A DNA stretch of 64,000 nucleotides, from positions 558,001 through 622,000 of the forward strand of contig NZ_CP135918.1 in the NCBI RefSeq assembly GCF_032393985.1, in the 5' to 3' direction. A program made the position numbers and the translations under genes. Of the stretch, positions 1 through 8,949 are shown one piece after another. This DNA is from Fischerella sp. JS2 (GTDB taxonomy: Bacteria > Cyanobacteriota > Cyanobacteriia > Cyanobacteriales > Nostocaceae). How positions within the stretch are numbered: position 1 is the first letter of the stretch; each line of letters begins with the position of its first letter. The notes beneath the pieces were generated by a model. That model was not told the DNA's origin. It made no database searches and saw nothing but the letters and a program-made list of their open reading frames with translations.

Positions 1-286
1 TACGATAGATAAATTCACACAAACGAATATTATCATCTACTGCACCATTGCCAGATTTTCCTCCCACAAATAATTCAAAGTGGGGGATGCAAAAAGTGTT
101 TTGCACGTCAATTAGAAGTAAGCAAATCCGAGTTTTATCTTCAGATGCGGGTTTGATTTTGTGTTGTCTTATCAATGCTTGTGCATCTGCGGCGCGTTCT
201 TGATAAGATACGCGCCAGACTGCGCCCACGGTTTTGGGGTTGAAGTGTAGGGGTATGGGTAGTTGGGTGGATGTTTGATTATTCAT
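1..286 (-). CDS. Isochorismatase-family cysteine hydrolase (N-terminal part, cut by window edge)
   Basis: The frame opens at an ATG read leftwards from 286 and stays open to the window edge, giving about 95 residues. It contains [14 protein letters not shown], the hydrophobic strand plus catalytic-type Asp (DVQNTFC) seen near the start of isochorismatase/nicotinamidase-family hydrolases. A tail of about 50 residues precedes that strand, longer than in simple nicotinamidases. The Lys and Cys of the family's triad would lie beyond the window, so the substrate cannot be judged. It points away from ispG across a 458-bp gap. Confidence 0.7.
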   Translation of the reverse strand, partial: MNNQTSTQLPIPLHFNPKTVGAVWRVSYQERAADAQALIRQHKIKPASEDKTRICLLLIDVQNTFCIPHFELFVGGKSGNGAVDDNIRLCEFIYR

Positions 287-744
287 ACAAAAATTACAAT
301 TCGCAGCTAAAATTTGGGTTTTGGCTCCCATTTTCATCTAATTAACACGTATTATCTCGGTTAAGCACGTGCTTTTTATAGCAATACATGTTCTTTTTTA
401 CATTTACAAAAGACAGTAGCAATTACAGTCGCACCTTGAGAAACGGAATTAATTTTGGGAATAAAAGCAGGATGGATAACCAACAACTATTGTTACTACT
501 TATGACATTTATAAATCAGTATTAGTAAGTCAGAAATCAAGCGATCGCGATTTTGCCAAAACAATGGAGAACATATATTTTTACCATTGAGAAAAATCGT
601 CAATATCTGCTTTTTTCTTTCATTATTTCCCGATATCATTTTTTTGCTAATTATTTGTCCAAAAAAGCACGAACTGTGGCAATCTGGGAAACAGAACGTT
701 TTCAAATCCGATATTTTCGCTACGGCAAAATTACCTAAAAGATT
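287..744. other. Intergenic region between divergent genes
   Basis: No convincing gene is seen in these 458 bases. Short open frames exist on both strands from about 496 to 838, but they overlap each other or ispG and have no recognisable product. The stretch must hold the promoters of the leftward hydrolase gene and of ispG. One HIP1-type site (GCGATCGC) lies at about 541. I see no clear sigma-70 boxes or terminator. Confidence 0.5.
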
Positions 745-1971
745 ATGCAAACTCTGCCTACACCCATTACTGCAAATACTTTATCCAGTCAACCTACTTT
801 TGACACAACAATTAAAAGACGAAAAACCCGTCCAGTAAAAGTAGGAAATGTCACCATTGGGGGGGGACATCCCGTAGTGGTGCAATCTATGATCAACGAG
901 GATACTCTTGATATTGATGGTTCTGTTGCCGCAATTCGGGGTCTACATGAGATAGGTTGTGAAATTGTTCGTGTTACAGTACCAAGTATGGCTCATGCCA
1001 AAGCTTTGGCAGAAATTAAACAAAAATTAATCAAAACTTATCAAGATGTGCCGATTGTTGCTGATGTGCATCACAATGGCATGAAAATTGCTTTAGAAGT
1101 TGCTAAGCACATAGAGAAAGTACGGATAAATCCAGGACTGTATGTATTTGAAAAACCAAATCCCACCAGAACCGAATACACCAAAGTCGAATTTGACGAA
1201 ATAGGTGAAAAAATCCGCGAAACTCTAGAACCATTAGTAATTTCTTTGCGCGATCAAGGCAAAGCCATGCGAATTGGGGTAAATCATGGTTCTCTTGCTG
1301 AAAGAATGCTGTTTACTTACGGCGACACACCAGAAGGGATGGTGCAATCTGCCATAGAATTTATCCGGATTTGTGAATCTTTAGACTTCCGTAACCTAGT
1401 GATTTCTCTGAAAGCCTCACGAGTACCAGTGATGGTTGCTGCTTATCGTCTTATGGTACAGCGAATGGATGAGTTGGGTATGGATTACCCCTTACACTTG
1501 GGTGTAACAGAAGCTGGAGATGGTGAATACGGAAGAATTAAATCCACTGCTGGGATTGCTACTTTGTTAGCTGATGGCATTGGCGATACAATTCGGGTAT
1601 CGCTGACTGAATCTCCAGAAAAAGAAATTCCAGTCTGCTACAGTATTCTGCAAGCCTTAGGATTGCGGAAAACAATGGTCGAGTATGTCGCTTGTCCTTC
1701 CTGCGGACGTACTTTATTTAACCTAGAAGAAGTATTGCATAAAGTCCGTGAAGCTACTAAGCATCTCACTGGGCTTGACATTGCAGTCATGGGTTGCATT
1801 GTAAATGGCCCTGGAGAGATGGCAGATGCCGACTATGGTTATGTCGGTAAGACTCCAGGTTATATTTCTCTTTATCGTGGTAGAGAAGAAATCAAAAAAG
1901 TCCCAGAAGTTCAGGGTGTAGAGGAGTTAATCAATTTGATTAAAGCAGATGGACGCTGGGTAGAACCGTGA
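745..1971 (+). CDS. ispG: 4-hydroxy-3-methylbut-2-enyl diphosphate synthase (IspG/GcpE)
   Basis: This is the penultimate enzyme of the MEP isoprenoid pathway. It reductively opens methylerythritol cyclodiphosphate to HMBPP using a 4Fe-4S cluster, in cyanobacteria with ferredoxin as electron donor. At 408 residues it has the usual cyanobacterial length. The N-terminal TIM-barrel part contains the [17 protein letters not shown] segment. The C-terminal cluster domain carries Cys317, Cys320 (ACPSCG) and Cys351 followed by Glu358 (GCIVNGPGE), the expected cluster ligands. The ATG at 745 gives the normal N-terminus. ispE of the same pathway is in this window at 46516-47463, but far away. Confidence 0.97.
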   Translation: MQTLPTPITANTLSSQPTFDTTIKRRKTRPVKVGNVTIGGGHPVVVQSMINEDTLDIDGSVAAIRGLHEIGCEIVRVTVPSMAHAKALAEIKQKLIKTYQDVPIVADVHHNGMKIALEVAKHIEKVRINPGLYVFEKPNPTRTEYTKVEFDEIGEKIRETLEPLVISLRDQGKAMRIGVNHGSLAERMLFTYGDTPEGMVQSAIEFIRICESLDFRNLVISLKASRVPVMVAAYRLMVQRMDELGMDYPLHLGVTEAGDGEYGRIKSTAGIATLLADGIGDTIRVSLTESPEKEIPVCYSILQALGLRKTMVEYVACPSCGRTLFNLEEVLHKVREATKHLTGLDIAVMGCIVNGPGEMADADYGYVGKTPGYISLYRGREEIKKVPEVQGVEELINLIKADGRWVEP

Positions 1972-2273
1972 AGAAATTAGGGATCGGGGATCGGGAAGGA
2001 GACGAGGAGGACAAGGATCATACACTCCTTACACTCCTTACACTCCACCCTTACCTTAAGCCGCTACGCGTCTACACACTCCTCATACTTCCCCCATCTC
2101 CCCATCTCCCCACCTCCCCTAATCCCCACCAGGGGCCCCAAGTTCCCCACTTCCCCAATCCTTAAATAAATTTGTAGAAATAACAAGATATGTTCATTCT
2201 GTACACCATTTGCTTGTGTTAGATTGAGCATACTGACATATAAAATTTTGTCCCTAGCCACGCAGCTGTCATT
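1972..2273. repeat. Repeat-filled intergenic region ahead of the protease gene
   Basis: The first half, to about 2165, is made of low-complexity repeats: GGGATC-type units, CTCCTTACA units, a copy at about 2041-2085 of the dispersed element with TTACCTTAAG and GCGTCTACACACTCC, and CCCCATCT units. Frames read through it are proline-rich artefacts. The second half, 2166-2273, is ordinary AT-rich sequence and probably carries the promoter of the next gene. Confidence 0.6.
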
Positions 2274-3557
2274 ATGGTAATTACAAGAAATGGACTTGTT
2301 TTGGGTGCTACGGCGGTGACGCTTTCCACAATTGCAGTTACAAGCCTTGGCATTCACTCGCAAGGACAAGCTCTTTTTAAAGAAAGTCCTAAGGAATTAG
2401 TAGATGAAGTTTGGCAAATTATTAATAAACAATACGTAGACGGTACTTTTAATCAGGTAGATTGGAAAGCTGTTCGGAGTGAGTACCTGAATAAGTCCTA
2501 CAAAAACAATGAGGAAGCATATAAGTCCATCCGGGAAATGCTGAAGAAGCTAGACGATCCATACACCCGGTTTATGGATCCAGAGGAATTCAAAAATATG
2601 CAAGTTGATACCTCTGGCGAATTAACAGGTATTGGTATCCAAATAGGTTTGGATGAAAAAACGAAAAAGTTAACTGTAATTGCTCCAATTGAGGATACAC
2701 CTGCATTTAAGGCTGGGATTCTGGCAAAAGATACCATTATCTACATCAATGGTAAAAGCACAGAGGGCATGGATACTAATGAAGCAGTATCCTTAATCCG
2801 AGGTGAACCAGGCAGTAAAGTTAACTTAACAATCTTGCGTGAGGGTCAAAGAAAAGAATTTACAATTACACGAGCGCGAATTGAAATTCATCCGGTAGAC
2901 TTTTCTCAAAAGCAAACGCCTGCGGGTAATATTGGCTATATCCGCTTGAAACAGTTCAGTGCCAATGCTGCCAAAGAAATGCGGGATGCAATCAAGAATT
3001 TAGAAAGCAAGCAGGTATCTGGATACGTCTTAGATTTGCGTAATAACCCAGGTGGTCTGTTGTACTCAAGTGTGGACATTGCCCGGATGTGGATGGATAG
3101 AGGCACGATTGTTTCTACAATTGACCGTCAGGGTGAGGTAGAACGAGAAATTGCCAATGGACGGGCTTTAACGAACAAACCCTTGGTGGTACTGGTAGAT
3201 AAAGGTAGTGCTAGTGCTAGTGAAATTCTTTCAGGAGCATTGCAGGACAACAAGCGTGCAGTCGTAGTAGGAAGTCAGACTTTTGGCAAGGGTCTAGTAC
3301 AGTCTGTGCGCCCCTTGGATGATGGTTCAGGATTAGCAGTCACGATCGCTAAATACCATACCCCCCTGGGCAGAGATATTAACAAACATGGGATTGACCC
3401 AAACATAGTAGTGGACTTAAGTGATAAACAGCGACAAGACTTGTGGATCAAAGAACGAGAAAAAGTTGCTACTCTTGCAGACCCGCAGTTTGCTAAAGCA
3501 GTGGAAGTGTTAGGTAAAGAAATTGCAGCTAAAGGCACAAACGCACAAAGAAATTAG
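2274..3557 (+). CDS. Carboxyl-terminal processing protease (peptidase S41)
   Basis: This is a 427-residue serine protease of the CtpA/B/C family, which trims C-termini of exported proteins in the thylakoid lumen or periplasm; the family includes the enzyme that matures photosystem II protein D1. A hydrophobic N-terminal segment (about residues 5-27) is a signal peptide or anchor. A PDZ domain lies around residues 100-190. The Ser-Lys dyad is Ser314 in GSASASEI and Lys339 in TFGKG, with the family's spacing of 25. It lies 302 bp after ispG on the same strand. Cyanobacteria have several paralogues, and I cannot tell which this is. Confidence 0.93.
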   Translation: MVITRNGLVLGATAVTLSTIAVTSLGIHSQGQALFKESPKELVDEVWQIINKQYVDGTFNQVDWKAVRSEYLNKSYKNNEEAYKSIREMLKKLDDPYTRFMDPEEFKNMQVDTSGELTGIGIQIGLDEKTKKLTVIAPIEDTPAFKAGILAKDTIIYINGKSTEGMDTNEAVSLIRGEPGSKVNLTILREGQRKEFTITRARIEIHPVDFSQKQTPAGNIGYIRLKQFSANAAKEMRDAIKNLESKQVSGYVLDLRNNPGGLLYSSVDIARMWMDRGTIVSTIDRQGEVEREIANGRALTNKPLVVLVDKGSASASEILSGALQDNKRAVVVGSQTFGKGLVQSVRPLDDGSGLAVTIAKYHTPLGRDINKHGIDPNIVVDLSDKQRQDLWIKEREKVATLADPQFAKAVEVLGKEIAAKGTNAQRN

Positions 3558-3578
3558 AAAGTTGTTTCACTTTTGCCT

Positions 3579-3767
3579 TTAGACTGGTTGGCATTTACCC
3601 GCCCGAATCAGTCCTACACGGCGAGCGATCGCTTCTCCTTGCGATTCAAAAGGCCCCCACTTTTCTATAATCTCTGGATTGTCATCCCCAGCAACGAAGT
3701 TGCTGGGGATGATTTCGCAGTTTCCAGCAGGACGCTTGACAATATAGAAATTTTGTGTATTGCTCAT
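3579..3767 (-). CDS. Small conserved cyanobacterial protein of unknown function
   Basis: This is a 62-residue protein with the pattern YIVKRPAGNCEI, EKWGPFESQGEAIARRVGLI and RAGKCQPV. I recognise this type as a small protein recurring in cyanobacterial genomes, without a known role. It converges on the protease gene, whose stop is 21 bp beyond its own. An open frame on the opposite strand (3573-3779) covers the same bases, but its product resembles nothing and looks like the shadow. The codons for SNFVAGDDN contain a palindromic CCCAGCAACG/TTGCTGGGG stretch. Confidence 0.7.
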   Translation of the reverse strand: MSNTQNFYIVKRPAGNCEIIPSNFVAGDDNPEIIEKWGPFESQGEAIARRVGLIRAGKCQPV

Positions 3768-3910
3768 TTTTGTGACTAGATATTTGCTTGCTGAAGAAAT
3801 TTTAAAGCTTTAGGCCATCAGTTGGACTTGATGAGTTAATGGTTAATAGTAGCAAGCACTACAGTAATGCTCTCGAGTCAAAAACTTGCTTGAATATAAG
3901 GATCTTTTCA

Positions 3911-4579
3911 ATGACTTATTCCCAGCAAATAGCCACCGATAGCACAACAGATTTGGATGCAATTAAGCAATCTGGTTTTGAACCATCTGACCAAGTTTTA
4001 GGTAAAGTTGTCACAAAGGTTGTTACAAAAGATTTAAATGGTATTAAGCTATGTGAATTTCAACAGCCTATAAATTGCTGTAACATCACTTCAATTGCTT
4101 ATGCACTCACAGCACTCGGGTATCCCACAACTGTGGATGATATTTTCTATATTACTAGATTACCGATCGCTACTGTTTTAGACGATGGTATGACTCTTGC
4201 TGAGACTTATGACACTTGTGTCAGTTACGTCAATGGAGCAAAATTAGACTTGAGTGTGAGACTCGAACATTTTGACAAAGTTTCAATAAGTTTGGATGCC
4301 TTTATCAAAGAAATTGAAAACGCTGTGCAGGATGACAAAGACATTCATATTTTAAATTTTAATGTTGGCATTGCCCATGAAGTTAACTTTGCAGGCGGTC
4401 ATTTTTCTCTAGTAGCCGATTATGATTCAACAACCCAGGAGATTACTATAGCTGACACTAACCCCAAAAAATATACGCGCTTTTGGAAATGTCCCATCGA
4501 CAGAATGTACAAAGCTTGTGTAGACAAAGATTTATCTGCTACCCGCTCTCGTGGAATGATAGTAATCCGGAAACAATGA
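3911..4579 (+). CDS. Phytochelatin-synthase-like cysteine peptidase (family C83)
   Basis: This is a 222-residue protein with the papain-like layout of short bacterial phytochelatin synthases. INCCNITSIAYALTALGY (Cys56/Cys57) is the nucleophile segment, AGGHFSLVADYD holds His164 and IADTNPKKYTRFW holds Asp182. The spacing from His to Asp, 18, matches the family. Prokaryotic members hydrolyse glutathione to gamma-Glu-Cys and make little or no phytochelatin. The start at 3911 is preferred over the in-frame ATG at 3839 because AAGGA stands 8 bp ahead of it. The C-terminal metal-sensing half of plant enzymes is absent, as usual in bacteria. The Cys is followed by Asn where Gly is usual. Confidence 0.75.
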   Translation: MTYSQQIATDSTTDLDAIKQSGFEPSDQVLGKVVTKVVTKDLNGIKLCEFQQPINCCNITSIAYALTALGYPTTVDDIFYITRLPIATVLDDGMTLAETYDTCVSYVNGAKLDLSVRLEHFDKVSISLDAFIKEIENAVQDDKDIHILNFNVGIAHEVNFAGGHFSLVADYDSTTQEITIADTNPKKYTRFWKCPIDRMYKACVDKDLSATRSRGMIVIRKQ

Positions 4580-4730
4580 TTTATAGTTAGGATTTTGGAG
4601 TTTGAGAGAGTTAGGATTAGCCGCAGGGCACCATCTTTCTCGGTGAGTTATAGCAACGCTTAACGCACCCTACAATTTAAGGTTTACTTTATAACTCGTC
4701 TGTTAGTAGCACTTCTTTAGTTTCCATATT

Positions 4731-5615
4731 TTACTTCGTTTCTTGTTGAAGTAAAATTGGTATTGTGCCTTTTTCAGAACCAATCACGACAATTTTAGAG
4801 TTGGATGATTGTGCTAATTTTTCAGTGGCTTCTATGGCTCGCAATTGCAATACAGAATTGCTAAGTCCATCAGAAATAATTTTTTGGGAATCAGCTATAC
4901 CCCTAGCTTCAATGCGTTTGCGTTCTCCTTCTTGACGTTCTTTTTCTAAAATAAATTTCATGCGCTGATTTTCTTGTTCTGCTTTGAGTTTCTCTTGAAT
5001 TGCTGCTTGTAAGCTGTCAGGCATTTTGACATTTCTTAATAAAGCTTCTTCTACAATGAAACCTAAAGGAAGTAACTGTTGAGTCAGCTGTTGATTGAGT
5101 TGCTGAACAATTTCTTGACGCTTGCTAGAATAAATAGCTGCTGCTGAGTAGTTAGCTGTAATAGCGCGGATTGTCGAGCGAAATCGAGAAATGACTAATT
5201 GTGTTTCGTCTGTACCAATATTTTTATATACTGTTGCTGCTTTTTGGGAGTCAAGCTTGTATTGCAGACTAACGTCAAGATTGAGACTCAACCCTTCCTG
5301 AGATGTGGCGTCGACATTTTCCTTGATATCTTTGAGGCGTGTAGAAAAATTGATTACCTTAGCAAAAGGATTCATCAAATGCACACCTGGATTAAATGTA
5401 TCATTAGGGACTTGACCAAATAGACTGGCGACTCCAACATTACCTGGTGGTACGATGACTAAAAGTCTGGAAACAGAAGCGAGTAGAGCGATCGCACCAA
5501 TTAAAATACTCACTCCGCGAATTATCCAGCGCGATCGTTCATTATATATTTTGCCAGAGTTTAAATAGATAAAAATTGCAATCAGGCTTGTTAAAAGAGA
5601 AAATATAAAACCCAT
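4731..5615 (-). CDS. SPFH/Band-7 (prohibitin-type) membrane protein
   Basis: This is a 294-residue protein with two hydrophobic segments at the N-terminus (about 1-20 and 32-56), then the prohibitin-like core: VVPPGNVGVASLFGQV, NLDVSLQYKLD and YSSKRQEIVQQLN. It ends in a charged coiled region with KLKAEQENQRMKFILEKER. Family members form large ring or cage assemblies on a membrane and often modulate membrane proteases such as FtsH; this role is inferred. The gene stands alone between two intergenic repeat regions. Confidence 0.88.
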   Translation of the reverse strand: MGFIFSLLTSLIAIFIYLNSGKIYNERSRWIIRGVSILIGAIALLASVSRLLVIVPPGNVGVASLFGQVPNDTFNPGVHLMNPFAKVINFSTRLKDIKENVDATSQEGLSLNLDVSLQYKLDSQKAATVYKNIGTDETQLVISRFRSTIRAITANYSAAAIYSSKRQEIVQQLNQQLTQQLLPLGFIVEEALLRNVKMPDSLQAAIQEKLKAEQENQRMKFILEKERQEGERKRIEARGIADSQKIISDGLSNSVLQLRAIEATEKLAQSSNSKIVVIGSEKGTIPILLQQETK

Positions 5616-5772
5616 AAATATTACCTGTAGAGTTAAGAAGCAATCAATACTTAACTACTACAGTATATGCACTAGGTAAGCAACATCATCAAGAGGCTTT
5701 TGCTAGCTAATACAAGCTACATATGTACAACAAAACTAGGTAAAAATTTTTCTTCAGACAAACTTAGATGAT

Positions 5773-5895
5773 TAGACCTCTTGCATGAATCCTCAAGCCC
5801 CCTCAATCTTCCCGTGAACGGGGGGAAGATTGAATTTCCTCCCCGTAAACGCTTAGGGTGAGGCTGGGGTAAAAAATATTTGTGCAAGAGGTCTA
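5773..5895. mobile_element. 123-bp MITE-like element, copy 1
   Basis: The element starts TAGACCTCTTGCA and ends with its exact inverse TGCAAGAGGTCTA. The interior has a CCCGTGAACGGGG hairpin and a GCTTAGGGTGAGGCTGGGG segment. A second copy of the same length is at 11859-11981. Terminal inverted repeats, a fixed length of 123 bp and no coding capacity suggest a non-autonomous transposable element. An open frame at 5717-5902 is merely this element translated. Confidence 0.75.
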
Positions 5896-5951
5896 TTAAC
5901 ACTTCTACTACTATGTCAATTTTGTTACGAATAATGCTTATTAGCTCGTAA

Positions 5952-5977
5952 TCAGCGCTTTAGCGCTAAAGCGCTGA
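5952..5977. repeat. Perfect 26-bp palindrome
   Basis: The sequence reads TCAGCGCTTTAGC followed directly by its own reverse complement, and flanking GTA/TAC extends the symmetry after one mismatch. It has no loop, so it could be a cruciform, a protein-binding site or a small dispersed repeat. It lies 153 bp upstream of the histidine phosphatase gene. The remainder of 5616-6130 holds only MITE copy 1 and AT-rich sequence. Confidence 0.7.
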
Positions 5978-6130
5978 CTACAAACCTATAAATTCAAACT
6001 TAACGAAGAACTACTGCTTCATACTCGAACAAAATCACATTTTGTCAAAAATTTTCAATCCTGACATTTCCCAACATGAGATGATAGTTAATTTGCAGCC
6101 TGCAAAGTATATCAGCTTGGTAATCCATCC

Positions 6131-6778
6131 ATGAGTCAAATCATTTGGATAGCAAGACACGCTAACCGCCTTGATTTTGTTAACCCTGATTGGTTTCTTA
6201 CCGCCGAACGACGTTACGATCCGCCTTTGTCTGAAGATGGCTTCATCCAAGCAAAGCAGCTAGCTAATCGCCTCAAGCGAGAAAAAATTGCCCATATTTT
6301 CGCTTCGCCTTTCTTGCGAACAGTACAAACTGCAAACGCTGTTGCAGAAGTTCTAGATTTACCAATTAAACTAGAAACTGGTTTGAGTGAATGGCTTAAT
6401 CCTGCTTGGATGACAGAGAACCCACAAAAACTCTCTATCCCTGCCCTAACTAAATTATTTCCTAGAATAGATATTAGCTACACACCCCGCATTGCTGCTA
6501 ATTACCCAGAAACTCAACAACAAGTGCGGGCGCGTTCTGGACAAACTGCTAGATGTCTAGCTACAGAATACTCTCCAGACAATATTTTACTGGTGGGACA
6601 CGGTGCATCCGTACTCGGGGCAGCTATGGGACTTGTTGGGGAAATTGCTGTAACAGAAGTTAAAGCTTCTTTGTGTAGTTTAGTAAAAGTTGTGCGTCAA
6701 CATCCTGAATGGTTTCTCGAACTTAAGGGAGATACTTCTCACTTAACTCAAGTAGAGGAATTCGTTCGGTTTAATTAA
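6131..6778 (+). CDS. Histidine phosphatase family protein (phosphoglycerate-mutase-like)
   Basis: This is a 215-residue member of the histidine phosphatase superfamily. IARHANR near the N-terminus carries Arg9 and the phospho-accepting His10, with Ala in place of the common Gly after it. FASPFLRTVQTA is the second conserved block and LLVGHGASV supplies the second catalytic His. The size and the SPxxRTxQTA block are typical of cyanobacterial SixA/CobC-like enzymes. The substrate cannot be predicted. It precedes glk by 232 bp of repeat sequence, so an operon is doubtful. Confidence 0.88.
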   Translation: MSQIIWIARHANRLDFVNPDWFLTAERRYDPPLSEDGFIQAKQLANRLKREKIAHIFASPFLRTVQTANAVAEVLDLPIKLETGLSEWLNPAWMTENPQKLSIPALTKLFPRIDISYTPRIAANYPETQQQVRARSGQTARCLATEYSPDNILLVGHGASVLGAAMGLVGEIAVTEVKASLCSLVKVVRQHPEWFLELKGDTSHLTQVEEFVRFN

Positions 6779-6949
6779 GGATGTTAAGGATTATAGCTAA
6801 ACCAATTTCTCGTGCTGACTGCTGGTGGATAGTAGATAGTGGTTAGTGGTTAATAGTCGTATATGGACAAACAGTCAACAATCTGTAGGTAATTGAAAAC
6901 CGATAGTGGTTAATGATAAAAAATCAACTATTAACTACCCATTATTAAT

Positions 6950-6979
6950 GTACAGACACGATGTTCCTCGCGTCTGTAC
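6950..6979. repeat. Dispersed 30-bp hairpin repeat (GTACAGACGCG family)
   Basis: This imperfect inverted repeat starts GTACAGACACG and ends CGCGTCTGTAC around a GATGTTCCT centre. It is one of at least eight copies in the window. An open frame through it would extend glucokinase by 35 residues, but that extension is simply translated repeat. Confidence 0.8.
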
Positions 6980-7010
6980 CCACCAACTACTAACTACTAA
7001 CTTTATATTT

Positions 7011-8036
7011 ATGAGTTTACTACTAGCAGGAGACATCGGCGGGACGAAAACCATTCTACGACTGATGGAGGAAACAGAAGCACCTCTTTTACGTACAGTC
7101 TATGAGCAACGTTACCGCAGTGGTGATTTTCTCGATTTAGTGCCAATAGTACAACAGTTTTTGGTCGCAGCTAATACGCCGACACCCCAAAAAGCTTGTT
7201 TTGCGATCGCTGGGCCTATAGTTCACAATACTGCCAAGCTCACTAATTTAGCCTGGTTTCTCGATGCCGAACGTCTGCAACAACAACTTGGTATTACTCA
7301 TGTTTCTTTAATTAATGATTTTACTGCTGTTGCCTATGGGATTTTAGGCTTGGAAGCACAAGACTTTTATACACTTCAAACTGGGAAATCCAATCCAAAC
7401 GCACCGATTGGGATTATTGGTGCTGGTACTGGTTTAGGACAAGGATTTCTAATCAAACAGGGAAATTTTTATCAAGCTTTTCCTTCTGAAGGTGGACATG
7501 CTGATTTTGCCCCTCGGACTGAGTTAGAGTTTCAACTGTTGAAATATTTGCTGGATAAACATAGTATCCAGCGCGTTTCTGTGGAACGAGTAGTTTCTGG
7601 GTTAGGAATTGTTTCTATTTACCAATTTTTACGCGATCGCAAAATTGACGACGAATCACCGGAGATTGCCCAAATAGTCAGAACTTGGGAACAAGAGGCT
7701 GGAAAACAAGAAAAAAGCGTCGATCCGGGTGCTGCTATTGGTAATGCTGCCTTACAAGGAAGCGATCGCCTTTGTGAACAAACAATGCAGTTATTTATAG
7801 AAGCTTACGGCGCGGAAGCAGGCAACCTTGCTCTCAAACTCCTCCCTTACGGTGGTTTATATGTTGCTGGTGGTATTGCCCCAAAAATTCTGTCTTTAAT
7901 TCAAAAAGGTGATTTCCTATTTAATTTCACCCATAAAGGTAGAATGCGCCCTCTGCTAGAAGAAATACCAGTACATGTTGTAACAAATCAACAAGTTGGT
8001 TTGATAGGTGCTGCTATTTACGCTGCTAGGTTATAG
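7011..8036 (+). CDS. glk: Glucokinase (ROK-independent, bacterial Glk type)
   Basis: This 341-residue enzyme phosphorylates glucose to glucose-6-phosphate with ATP and feeds glycolysis and the oxidative pentose phosphate route. It opens with LLAGDIGGTKT, the phosphate-binding strand of the hexokinase/actin fold. LINDFTAVAYGI contains the sugar-binding Asn-Asp, IIGAGTGLGQG the second phosphate loop, and PSEGGHADFAPR the conserved Glu/His segment. LYVAGGIAPKI near the C-terminus is the adenosine motif. The ATG at 7011 is chosen because the longer frame runs through an intergenic hairpin repeat. Confidence 0.95.
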   Translation: MSLLLAGDIGGTKTILRLMEETEAPLLRTVYEQRYRSGDFLDLVPIVQQFLVAANTPTPQKACFAIAGPIVHNTAKLTNLAWFLDAERLQQQLGITHVSLINDFTAVAYGILGLEAQDFYTLQTGKSNPNAPIGIIGAGTGLGQGFLIKQGNFYQAFPSEGGHADFAPRTELEFQLLKYLLDKHSIQRVSVERVVSGLGIVSIYQFLRDRKIDDESPEIAQIVRTWEQEAGKQEKSVDPGAAIGNAALQGSDRLCEQTMQLFIEAYGAEAGNLALKLLPYGGLYVAGGIAPKILSLIQKGDFLFNFTHKGRMRPLLEEIPVHVVTNQQVGLIGAAIYAARL

Positions 8037-8156
8037 TAAATATGCGTAGGACTACAATGCTCTTTTTACACAATTTTACGGGTGCTTTTAGACATTTTAC
8101 TAAGTTATAACAAACTATCAGCCTACGTAATATTAGCACGTATAAAAGCAAAAACT

Positions 8157-8759
8157 ATGACAAAAAGAGTGTTGTTGTCCCTAATTACTGTGGCTTTAGT
8201 ATGTAGCGGATTTACACGCGTTGAGGCACGTCCTCCCCAGCGCCCAATGTCTCCTACCAAACCAGCCCCTAATAAACCGATTAAGTCAGAATGGAATTTA
8301 TTCACTGCTCCAGATGGTAGCTTCGCTGTCTTAATGCCAGGGAGACCTAAAGCCATGACTCAGACTCAAAAAACCTACATGGGGGAAATTAACTTACAAC
8401 TGTTTGTTGGGCAACAGGCTAACCAAGAAGTGGCTTATGTAGTAGCATACAACGACTTTCCCTATAGCTATGGTCAAATGACCAATCCCCAAATCATACT
8501 CAACAATGCCCAAACTATGGCTGTAAAAACTACGCAAAGTAATTTAATTGGTCAGCGTAGCATCCGTAGTTCCAACGGTCATCCTGGCAAAGAAATCGAG
8601 TATGTCAACTCTGGTGGAAAAATCACTAAAAACCGCATGTATGTTGCTGATGGACGCTTGTATCAAGTCATGGCGATCGCAACCAAAAAGCAACACAAGA
8701 CTTTATCTAAAACTATTAATGGATATTTGAATTCTTTCCAATTAGTTTTGAGAAAATGA
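8157..8759 (+). CDS. Secreted conserved hypothetical protein
   Basis: This 200-residue protein has a clear signal peptide (MTKRVLLSLITVALVCSGF, cleavage probably after VEA), then a Pro-rich stretch RPPQRPMSPTKPAPNKP and a compact domain beginning WNLFTAPDGSFAVLMPGRP. Similar exported proteins are common in cyanobacteria and have no assigned function. The ATG at 8157 puts the signal peptide at the very N-terminus; the longer frame from 8082 is less likely. It follows glk by 120 bp on the same strand. Confidence 0.75.
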   Translation: MTKRVLLSLITVALVCSGFTRVEARPPQRPMSPTKPAPNKPIKSEWNLFTAPDGSFAVLMPGRPKAMTQTQKTYMGEINLQLFVGQQANQEVAYVVAYNDFPYSYGQMTNPQIILNNAQTMAVKTTQSNLIGQRSIRSSNGHPGKEIEYVNSGGKITKNRMYVADGRLYQVMAIATKKQHKTLSKTINGYLNSFQLVLRK

Positions 8760-8790
8760 GGATGAGGATTGACGCAGAGAGTGGGGGGTA

Positions 8791-8835
8791 TGAGGAGTGT
8801 GTAGACGCGCAAGCGACTTCCCGCAGGGTGGAGTG
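8791..8835. repeat. Dispersed GTGTAGACGCG repeat
   Basis: The segment TGAGGAGTGTGTAGACGCGC, then AAGCGACTTCCCGCAGGG and TGGAGTG, recurs in inverse orientation at 62197-62239, and in variants at about 2041, 34662 and 43550. It sits between the secreted-protein gene and the convergent invertase gene. Confidence 0.7.
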
Positions 8836-8949
8836 GGGGAAGTGTGATTCAGTTATTCAGTTATCAAATTCTATTACTCACTGTTAACTGTTAACTTTTT
8901 ACTAATTCCCAACCACTAATAACCAACAACTAACAACTACTCAGTAGAT

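Noticed and set aside
496-838. Three overlapping open frames ahead of ispG on both strands
   Set aside because: They overlap each other or the ispG start, have no ribosome site, and give sequences unlike any protein family.
1968-2165. Frame directly after ispG
   Set aside because: It is translated low-complexity repeat (PPSPHLPTSPNPHQG) with no protein character.
5717-5902. 61-codon frame on the minus strand
   Set aside because: It is the MITE at 5773-5895 read as protein.
6906-7010. N-terminal extension of glucokinase
   Set aside because: The extension runs through the 30-bp hairpin repeat and heptamers; the family's N-terminus begins at 7011.
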